This document shows, piece by piece, positions 55,442-61,827 of a stretch of DNA of 61,827 bases. A program made the translations under genes and the position numbers. The number at the start of each line of letters is the position of its first letter. Position 1 is the first letter of the stretch. This DNA comes from an uncultured Bacillota bacterium (GTDB lineage: Bacteria > Bacillota_I > Bacilli_A > Culicoidibacterales > ZOR0006). The notes below the pieces were generated by a model. That model had not been told where the DNA came from. It made no database searches and saw only the letters and a list, made by a program, of their open reading frames with translations. The DNA lies in contig CAMFJD010000009.1 of NCBI GenBank assembly GCA_945956935.1, positions 1 through 61,827 of the forward strand, read 5' to 3'.

Positions 55442-55852
55442 ATGACTGAAGAAAAAATGCAAATGGTTATCACACATATATTGATGATTTTATTGGGCAT
55501 TATTTGTTTATTAGTTCATTTTTTTGCGCTAGAATTACTCGGTGTCAGCTATGAAAAGCTGCCTGACCTTATTCTTTTCTTAATTTTATATATAGGTATT
55601 TCTCTTACGATTTCAGTTATGATTGAAAATAGCGTACTTACTTATCGTAATGCTTGGCATCGACAGTTAATGCGAACGATTTTGATTTTAGTCATTGATT
55701 TCATCATTTTAATTGGACTAACGATGAGCATACCTGAAATTATCCTTCCATCAGAATCAATTATTTTATTTACTGTGTTCACATACTTAAGTGAGACATA
55801 TATTATGCGTTGGCTAAATAAATCCAATGATGCAAATGAAACACACACGTAA
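55442..55852 (+). CDS. Membrane protein resembling the YrvL regulatory family
   Basis: This 136-residue protein has about four hydrophobic helices (residues 9-27, 42-60, 77-95 and 100-120) with short polar links. FFALELLGVSYEKLPDLILFLILYIGI recalls the YrvL family, small membrane proteins that modulate an extracytoplasmic sigma factor in Bacillus. The match is by eye and moderate. AAGGAAGGTG precedes ATG; a terminator follows. No sigma-factor gene lies nearby. Confidence 0.5.
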   Translation: MTEEKMQMVITHILMILLGIICLLVHFFALELLGVSYEKLPDLILFLILYIGISLTISVMIENSVLTYRNAWHRQLMRTILILVIDFIILIGLTMSIPEIILPSESIILFTVFTYLSETYIMRWLNKSNDANETHT

Positions 55853-55869
55853 TTACATTTATTAGAAAT

Positions 55870-55904
55870 CCCCATTATTTGACACAAATAATGGGGTGTT
55901 TTTT
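55870..55904 (+). terminator. Terminator after the YrvL-like gene
   Basis: CCCCATTATTT (55870-55880) pairs with AAATAATGGGG (55886-55896), followed by TGTTTTTT. Confidence 0.85.
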
Positions 55905-55906
55905 GT

Positions 55907-56190
55907 ATGGCAAAATTAATGAAAGAACAATAAATTGAAATGTATGTACAATATAAAACGGAAAAATTCATTTGGAAAATGATTATTTGAAAAAGTTAGG
56001 TGTCATCATAATCATGAAGATGCCTTTGAAACACTTGAAGATGTAAAACTAGCAATCAGAACAGCATAATATCCAACGTATTTCGATAAAAATTAAAAAA
56101 CTGGTCCTATTCAATCCAGAAATTAATCTAAATGTTTATACTATCCAAACCACTTACTCGATAATATCGCTGTTTTTTAAATAAAATATA
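55907..56190 (+). pseudogene. IS3-family transposase remnant
   Basis: Short readings in several frames match IS3 transposase parts: MAKLMKEQ near the start (an orfA-like beginning), FETLEDVKLAIRT near 56020-56060 (the end of the DDE domain, usually FETLEDVK...YIEYYN) and TGPIQSRN near 56100 (usually TPIQYRNQS). Only scraps of both orfs remain and no terminal repeats were found. It is a long-dead insertion. Confidence 0.45.
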
Positions 56191-56304
56191 AAATACATCT
56201 AAAAAAATGACCAATAAATCAAGAATTTAAAAAGGATTTGATTGCAGTACGAGATAAATCTTGTATAATACACCTATCTTGATGAAAGAAGAGGGGATCT
56301 ATTT

Positions 56305-57321
56305 ATGGAATTATTAGAACGTTACATGTGCGTTGTTGCAAAACAATCACCAATTGCTGAACGAGTAAGAATTGTTAAAGAAGTTCGCTATTTAGTTGAT
56401 ACAAAGTATACACTCGACTCAACAGACGACTCTGATGAAATAAAAATAACACGAATTTTATTAGATTTAGGTCCACCAAATAAAATAGTCCACCAATTTT
56501 TGAGACAACCACATTATATTATTGGTCCTGGAGTATATGATGCTTATTGGCGTATTCTGAGATTAGTATTTTGGGTAGTGAGTATTAGTTTGACAATTTC
56601 GATGGCAATTTCTGTTGCATTAACAGGATATACTACTATTTTTACGTTGATAATTAATTATTTAACAGCCATAACGAGTGCGTTAGCTCAATCATTTTTA
56701 TGGATTACACTTGTATTTATTGTTTTTGAACGCCGTGGTATTATGATTAAAATTCAAGATAACTGGCATCCTAACATGTTACCTCCTGTCAGTAAGTTGG
56801 GTGGGAATATTCCGTTACTAGAACCATTTTTAGGTTTAGCCTGTACGACAATCTTTTTTGTTCTTTGCTACTTTACTCACGACATAATCGGTATTTACTA
56901 CCAAAATAATAATCAGTGGAGCGTAATTCCATTATTTAATACGGTGACATTACAAAGTTATTTGCCATTTTTTCTTATTATTTTCGCGAGCAGTAGTGCA
57001 CGCGAAATTGCCAAAATTATGAGTGGACAATGGAATTATCCAGTTTTATTTGTGACAACTAGTGGAACTTTTATCAGTATATTCATATTTATTGTTTTGT
57101 TATATCAACCAATGATTTGGAATCCATCATTTATTGATGTGATTGTCGATCAATTACATGCAATGACACCAATAGTCTATGACTGGCAATCATTGCGTAT
57201 CGTTCTTATCAGTATTTTATTAGGAATTGGTTTAATCGATAGTGTAATTAATATTCATCGTGTTTATCAATTACATCATTTACCACCATTTTTGAGTACA
57301 ATTCGTGAAGAAAAACTATGA
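56305..57321 (+). CDS. HAAS-domain-like multi-pass membrane protein
   Basis: This 338-residue protein begins with a helical, charged cytoplasmic part of about 75 residues (YMCVVAKQSPIAERVRIVKEVRYLVDTKY), which resembles the HAAS/DUF1700 signalling domain, followed by about six transmembrane helices (from residue 87). Such proteins usually pair with a PadR-type regulator, absent here. Its TGA overlaps an ATG of the next frame, and the TspO-like gene starts 15 bases later, so the two are co-expressed. AAGAGGGG precedes ATG. Confidence 0.6.
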   Translation: MELLERYMCVVAKQSPIAERVRIVKEVRYLVDTKYTLDSTDDSDEIKITRILLDLGPPNKIVHQFLRQPHYIIGPGVYDAYWRILRLVFWVVSISLTISMAISVALTGYTTIFTLIINYLTAITSALAQSFLWITLVFIVFERRGIMIKIQDNWHPNMLPPVSKLGGNIPLLEPFLGLACTTIFFVLCYFTHDIIGIYYQNNNQWSVIPLFNTVTLQSYLPFFLIIFASSSAREIAKIMSGQWNYPVLFVTTSGTFISIFIFIVLLYQPMIWNPSFIDVIVDQLHAMTPIVYDWQSLRIVLISILLGIGLIDSVINIHRVYQLHHLPPFLSTIREEKL

Positions 57322-57335
57322 AAGAAGGTCCTATT

Positions 57336-58148
57336 ATGAAACAACAAATAGTTCGAATTTTAGTGATTGTCAGTTTTATTGCGATGGTAGTTGTGAATGC
57401 CTTAGCGAATCTATTGCCAATCAATGGCGTTACATCAGCAGCCGTTTCTGATAGTTATAGTAATTTATTTGCACCAGCTGGAATTACTTTTGCTATTTGG
57501 AGCATTATATACCTTTTATTAGGAATATATAGTATTTATCAACTTGGTGTGTTCCAAAAAAATCCAGAAACATTACCAAATGAAGCACTGGATACTATGG
57601 CTGTTCCTTTTACTATCTCATCAGTTGCTAATTTAATGTGGATTTTTGCTTGGCACTTTAATATTATTTGGCTATCACTGATTCTTATGATTGTCATTTT
57701 TAGCATGTTGGCATGGATAACACTCATTATTCAACGATCACTTCAGCAACAGCAATGGACAAGCATCCAGCGCTTTGCTATTCAAACACCAATCAGTGTT
57801 TATTTTGGGTGGATTAGTATTGCTACAATTGCAAACATGACAACTTTTCTCGTTAGCATTGACTTTAGTGGTTTTGGTATTAGTGACGATATATGGATGA
57901 TTGCCGTTGTTATTATTGGACTTTTCGTTGGTGTAATAACAACAATGAAAAATCACGATATTGCGTATGGTATAGTGTTTATCTGGGCATACTTTGGTAT
58001 TTACCTTAAACATACGTCACCAAGTGGTTTTGACTGGCAGTATCCAATCATTATTTGGACAGTAGTTGGATCAATTGCGATACTAACTATTACGCTCTTA
58101 TATGTACTATACCGACACTTTAGCATACTTGCAAAACATAAAAGCTAA
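57336..58148 (+). CDS. TspO/MBR-like membrane protein
   Basis: This 270-residue membrane protein has about eight hydrophobic helices. The early segment FAPAGITFAIWSIIYLLLGIYSIYQL resembles the tryptophan-rich sensory protein (TspO/MBR) group, whose members bind porphyrins or act as stress sensors, although it is longer than classical TspO (about 160). ATG 57336 is preferred over 57318 because AAGAAGG lies upstream of it. It follows the HAAS-like gene. The ligand is unknown. Confidence 0.65.
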   Translation: MKQQIVRILVIVSFIAMVVVNALANLLPINGVTSAAVSDSYSNLFAPAGITFAIWSIIYLLLGIYSIYQLGVFQKNPETLPNEALDTMAVPFTISSVANLMWIFAWHFNIIWLSLILMIVIFSMLAWITLIIQRSLQQQQWTSIQRFAIQTPISVYFGWISIATIANMTTFLVSIDFSGFGISDDIWMIAVVIIGLFVGVITTMKNHDIAYGIVFIWAYFGIYLKHTSPSGFDWQYPIIIWTVVGSIAILTITLLYVLYRHFSILAKHKS

Positions 58149-58207
58149 TTTTAATTTTAAGACAATAGTGCAGACATACTTTTAGCGGTTTTATTGCTTT
58201 TTCACGC

Positions 58208-58233
58208 AAATTAGTTCGCATGCTAACTAATTT
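58208..58233. promoter_or_regulatory. 26-bp dyad, possible operator
   Basis: AAATTAGTT (58208-58216) and AACTAATTT (58225-58233) flank the palindromic core GCATGC, with one mismatch. It lies about 190 bases before the YhgE gene and 60 after the TspO-like stop, with no T run, so an operator is more likely than a terminator. Confidence 0.45.
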
Positions 58234-58419
58234 ATTCGCAATGAATTCATGAGTTATTAATAAGAAAGGGGTTCCTTTCGCAAAAAAGTATAAACAAAAT
58301 ATTATGATTATATAAATTTTTTCTTTAAGTAGTGATTAGCAAAGATTTTAAAACTTGCTTTTGTCTTCTAAAGTGCTATAATTTTGAACGAAAAAATATA
58401 GGAGAAAGAAGCGACATCA

Positions 58420-60576
58420 ATGAAGGGTATTTTAGAAATTTTACGAACAGATTTTAAGAAGTTACGTGGAAACTATGCAGCGATTATTATCATTTTTGCG
58501 TTGGCATTGTTACCATCAATGTATGCTTGGTTTAACATTATTGCTTCATGGGATCCTTATGGAAATACGGGACAAATTAAAGTGGCCGTTGTAAATGAAG
58601 ATAGTGGGACAACTTTTCAAGATAAACCGTATAACATTGGTGAGGAAGTAATTGCAAAATTGAAAACAAATGATCAACTTGATTGGCAATTTGTAGATAA
58701 ATCAGATGCTGATAGTGGTCTAAACACTGGTGAATATTATGCAATGATAACATTGCCTACCAATTTTTCAAAAGATGTACTGAGTGTTACGACAGATGCT
58801 GTTCAACAAGCGAGGATTACCTATACCTCAAATGACAAGTTAAATGCAATTGCACCAAAAATTACTGAAAAAGGTGCAACCTCATTACAATCACAAATCA
58901 ACGAAACGATTATCGGTACAATTAGTCAAGTATTACTTGAAGCTGCTCAGTTTACGGGTGAAGAACTACAAGGTGCTATTCCAAAATTAGAACAAGCACA
59001 AACAACAATTCAAGAAATTCAAACAACTATAACTCAAGCTACTTCAACACTAACAAGTGCACAACAGGCAGCTGAATATATTCATCCAGTCCTAGTAGAT
59101 GTTCAACAACAGTTACCAAATATTACTAATTTAGTTGAACAGGCACAGTCAACTGCAAATTCAATTAGTCAATTTTTAAAACAATTAAATAGTGTATATG
59201 ATACTGTGTTACCAGAAATTACGACTAGCTTACAGCTTGTTTCAACGTGGACAAATGATGTTGCTGATTTATTAGAGAAAATTCAAACCGATATCACAAA
59301 TCCTGATAACAAAGCGATTATTGTTGAAAGTATCGATGGAATGATTGTGAAAATACAAACAGCTCAATCATTTGTTACAACATTACAAAATGCATTAACA
59401 ACGCTCCAAACACAACATCCAAATTTACAATTAACTGAACGTATTCAACAGTTAGCAGACTTAAACCAACAATTATCGGCAGTAAGCACCAAATTATCGG
59501 CAGTAAGGGAAGCAATTATTACAGATAGTCCCACTGCCCAGACATTGTTAGGTGAATTAGTGGAAATGAGTCGACAAATTGCTACAACAGCAAAAACGTT
59601 AGCTGATGTATTACCTAATGAGGTTTTCACAGGACTCACTAGTATTACGGCAGATTTGCAAACTACTGTTGATCAGGTTATTGTTGCATTAAATGGTGTG
59701 CATGAGGTATTACCTCAAGTAGACCAAGCAATTCAAGCAAGCATACTTACACTTGAGCAAGCAGAAATTACGATGGATGATGTACAAAAAATCATTCCAG
59801 ATGTTCAAGAAATGTTAACAAATGTACAGACTGGACTATCAAAGGTATTAAATGGATCTGCTATCGATTTGTTAGATCAAATTTTATCATTAAACATAGG
59901 CTCACAAATTGAATTTTTAGAACAGCCTGTTGTAATTGATAATGAAACACTATATCCGGTAGCAAATTATGGAACAGCTATGACACCATTTTATAGCATT
60001 TTATCACTTTGGGTTGGATGTTTACTCATGGTATCAATTCTAAGTGTGGATAAACATGGAGAACATGACTATAAACCATATCAAGTCTTTTTTGGGAAAT
60101 ATGCTATTTTTGGTATGTTGGCTATGATTCAAGCGTTTATCGTGATGGCAGGGGATATTTGGATTCTCAATGTCCAACCAGCATCAATACCTTTATTTAT
60201 TGGTGTCGGAGTATTTAGTAGTTTTGTTTTCTCTTTCTTTGTTTACACATGTGTCTCTGTTTTTGGAGCAGTTGGAAAAGTAATTGGAATTTTACTGCTT
60301 GTATTACAAATTGCGGGTTCCGGAGGAACATTTCCTATTCAATTAACACCTGAATTTTTTCAATCTATCTATCCATTCTTACCATTTACTCATGCAATCG
60401 GTGCCACAAGGGAGGCACTAGGAGGAGTTGTTTGGCCAGTATTTTGGTATCATATTCTTATCTTGAGTAGTTACATTGGTATGACGTTACTTATTGGATT
60501 AGCACTCAAAAAACCCTTAAATAAACTACTAGCGCCTTTCGTTCATAAATTTCATGAAAGTGAATTAGGAGAATAA
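58420..60576 (+). CDS. YhgE/Pip-type membrane protein
   Basis: This 718-residue protein has one N-terminal helix (about 20-38), a long outside region and five helices near the C-terminus (from about 525). The N-terminal PSMYAWFNIIASWDPYGNTG and VAVVNEDSGTTF are signatures of the YhgE/Pip family, ABC-2-like proteins linked to export of small proteins (type VII-like) or phage infection. Residues 180-500 are a helical, Gln/Thr-rich stalk with heptad-like repeats. GGAGAAAG precedes ATG. A strong terminator follows. Its partners are not visible here. Confidence 0.9.
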   Translation: MKGILEILRTDFKKLRGNYAAIIIIFALALLPSMYAWFNIIASWDPYGNTGQIKVAVVNEDSGTTFQDKPYNIGEEVIAKLKTNDQLDWQFVDKSDADSGLNTGEYYAMITLPTNFSKDVLSVTTDAVQQARITYTSNDKLNAIAPKITEKGATSLQSQINETIIGTISQVLLEAAQFTGEELQGAIPKLEQAQTTIQEIQTTITQATSTLTSAQQAAEYIHPVLVDVQQQLPNITNLVEQAQSTANSISQFLKQLNSVYDTVLPEITTSLQLVSTWTNDVADLLEKIQTDITNPDNKAIIVESIDGMIVKIQTAQSFVTTLQNALTTLQTQHPNLQLTERIQQLADLNQQLSAVSTKLSAVREAIITDSPTAQTLLGELVEMSRQIATTAKTLADVLPNEVFTGLTSITADLQTTVDQVIVALNGVHEVLPQVDQAIQASILTLEQAEITMDDVQKIIPDVQEMLTNVQTGLSKVLNGSAIDLLDQILSLNIGSQIEFLEQPVVIDNETLYPVANYGTAMTPFYSILSLWVGCLLMVSILSVDKHGEHDYKPYQVFFGKYAIFGMLAMIQAFIVMAGDIWILNVQPASIPLFIGVGVFSSFVFSFFVYTCVSVFGAVGKVIGILLLVLQIAGSGGTFPIQLTPEFFQSIYPFLPFTHAIGATREALGGVVWPVFWYHILILSSYIGMTLLIGLALKKPLNKLLAPFVHKFHESELGE

Positions 60577-60612
60577 AAAAGAGCTACTAACTGAAGTTAG
60601 TAGCTCTTTTAA
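60577..60612 (+). terminator. Terminator after the YhgE/Pip gene
   Basis: A 16-bp perfect stem (60577-60592 with 60595-60610) and a 2-base nominal loop (in practice the inner pairs open), then T and A. Confidence 0.85.
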
Positions 60613-60734
60613 GTATTTTTAAAGGTAACCGTAATTGTATGGTAAAGTCTTTTTGGCTGTTTTCGTATATAGTTAATGATAAGAGTACAGTTGTTTTAGA
60701 CAACCGTACTACGAAATAAAGGACGGTGAATTAT

Positions 60735-60977
60735 ATGTCACAATCAGAAGAGAAGCTTTTATTTAATTTGCGAGTATACGAGGATGGCTGTAAAACTGAT
60801 GTAGATATCCATACACATACTGATATCCAGCAAGTTATTTACTCACTTGTAAGTATGTTTGAACAAGCTCCACACATCCGTGCAGTTTTTGAATTAGCGC
60901 TTGATTCAGCAAAACAACTCGATGAATTAGCTGATGCAAAAGATGGTGAAAATAACGATCCGCATTTATTTTCATAA
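60735..60977 (+). CDS. Small acidic protein, unknown
   Basis: This 80-residue soluble protein is acidic, with a helical look. It has DVDIHTHTDIQQVIYSLVSMF in the middle and an acidic tail (ELADAKDGENND). ATG 60735 is preferred to GTG 60726, with GGACGGTGA as the site. The membrane gene starts 15 bases after its stop, so they are co-transcribed. I recognise no family. Confidence 0.65.
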   Translation: MSQSEEKLLFNLRVYEDGCKTDVDIHTHTDIQQVIYSLVSMFEQAPHIRAVFELALDSAKQLDELADAKDGENNDPHLFS

Positions 60978-60992
60978 AGAATAGGAGTAGGA

Positions 60993-61781
60993 ATGTATAT
61001 GTTTTCGCCTCAAAAAACTCAACAAGAATACATGGATAGAAATTCAAGACCTATCTTTATTGGTTTGGCTTTCTTTTTTTTAGTGATCATCTACTTTGTA
61101 TTATCCGTAAGTAGTCACATACCACTCATTATTCAGACGAGTTTTCTTACACTCGGAAGTGCCATGTTATGTAGTATTACTGCATATTTAGTACCAAAAA
61201 CAGTTCGCATAAGAAGGCGATTAATTTCATATTTATTCATTGTTTTAATAAGTATATTTATGACTGATGCCTTAACAATGGTTGAGCTGTTCTTAGTTCC
61301 AATATTAAGCTGGAGTTTCCCAAACGAAATTATAGTATTTATGCAAAAAAGCTCAATCCTATTGTGCCAGAGCTTTTTAATTTTTTTCATTATTATGCGT
61401 ATTAATAGTAAGCGAATCGATATTGTAATTCGACAGCTATTACTTGATGCAGTTATTATTATTGTTTTATTTGGAATGCTCGCTTGGCAATACTTTCTAT
61501 CACAATGGAGTATTGATTTAATGGCAATCGATCTGTTTGTTTGGATCTGTTTGATTACAGATATAGTCATATTGGCTGGATTATTTGTCTGGCAGTTGTT
61601 ATGTTATCATATCAAAACGAAAATTCATATTCATAAAAGTGAACTGATTACGTCAATTGGTATTACTATTTTTTGTTTAATTGATTTTCTTTCATGGACA
61701 ATTGGATACGATATAGGTATGCGCTTGCAATTATTTCATGCATTCTTTCAACAACTGTTATTTTTTATTATTTTAGCTTAA
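60993..61781 (+). CDS. Multi-pass membrane protein, unknown
   Basis: This 262-residue protein has about seven hydrophobic helices (starting near residue 22) with short polar loops and no soluble domain after the last one. The helix layout resembles the N-terminal sensor part of membrane signalling proteins, such as those carrying a GGDEF domain, but no such domain follows: the frame stops at 61781 after FFIILA. AGGAGTAGG precedes ATG 60993. It may be complete in this organism or a shortened sensor. The 46 remaining bases hold the start of a hairpin-like A-rich segment only. Confidence 0.6.
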   Translation: MYMFSPQKTQQEYMDRNSRPIFIGLAFFFLVIIYFVLSVSSHIPLIIQTSFLTLGSAMLCSITAYLVPKTVRIRRRLISYLFIVLISIFMTDALTMVELFLVPILSWSFPNEIIVFMQKSSILLCQSFLIFFIIMRINSKRIDIVIRQLLLDAVIIIVLFGMLAWQYFLSQWSIDLMAIDLFVWICLITDIVILAGLFVWQLLCYHIKTKIHIHKSELITSIGITIFCLIDFLSWTIGYDIGMRLQLFHAFFQQLLFFIILA

Positions 61782-61827
61782 TTGTATAATGAAATTGCAC
61801 TAGTGGAAATAAAAAAAGCCCACAACA

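Noticed and set aside
1-61827. CRISPR array, tRNA or rRNA genes, riboswitches
   Set aside because: No regularly spaced repeats, no cloverleaf-like or rRNA-like stretches and no recognised riboswitch core were seen on reading both strands; a covariance-model search would be needed to exclude small RNAs.

Overview
This window is AT-rich DNA from a Gram-positive, low-GC bacterium, most probably a member of the Bacillota (class Bacilli or a neighbouring host-associated class). Pointers are the strong AGGAGG-type ribosome sites, compact operons ending in hairpin-plus-T terminators, a cre-like catabolite site, and the order ispG, sodA, PBP2 (mrdA/pbpA) and rpmG, which resembles Bacillus and Listeria chromosomes. 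A large secreted M60 mucin-type metalloprotease with carbohydrate-binding modules suggests life on an animal mucosal or gut surface. I cannot name the genus from the sequence alone.

Layout. 1-8 kb is a worn region: a frameshifted MFS transporter, a HIT hydrolase, a sugar O-acetyltransferase behind a MerR-type promoter, a broken histidine phosphatase, a Rieske oxygenase, a RibD/DHFR-like reductase, an unusual protein joining a catalytically dead DnaQ-like exonuclease domain to LRV-type repeats, a heavily deleted LacI regulator and a MazG-like pyrophosphohydrolase. 8.3-13.3 kb is the 1673-residue M60 protease. 13.3-15.3 kb holds a secreted DUF2599 protein with a small membrane partner, lying between collinear direct repeats. 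15.3-17.3 kb carries a truncated TetR gene, two FMN-type reductases and a membrane protein. 17.4-26.8 kb is rich in nucleic-acid genes: rhodanese/zinc ribbon, NERD/zinc ribbon, PLD-nuclease helicase with a frameshifted NTP pyrophosphohydrolase, and sbcD-sbcC. 26.9-33.8 kb has small conserved proteins, a lipoprotein operon and an SNF2/SWIM helicase.

33.8-41.6 kb contains two polysaccharide deacetylases, the trehalose regulon (treR, treP, treC, with paired operators and a cre-like site), and a poly-N-acetylglucosamine operon (pgaC/icaA, pgaD, icaB-like) whose synthase gene has one in-frame stop. 41.8-46.9 kb is an oxidative-stress block: two ahpC genes, ahpF, ohrR with its operator, a glutathione-peroxidase-like gene and an SDR. 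47.4-53.5 kb holds an alpha/beta hydrolase, ispG, sodA, PBP2 and rpmG. 53.5-61.8 kb has a DUF3784 protein, a berberine-bridge-type flavin oxidase, several membrane proteins, an IS3-like remnant, a HAAS-type and a TspO-like protein, and a YhgE/Pip-type protein.

Common themes are peroxide defence (ahpC x2, ahpF, ohrR, gpx, sodA), surface polysaccharide and host-glycan handling, and visible gene decay by single indels or stops. No rRNA, tRNA, CRISPR array, intact insertion sequence or prophage was seen. All calls come from reading the sequence; no database search was run.
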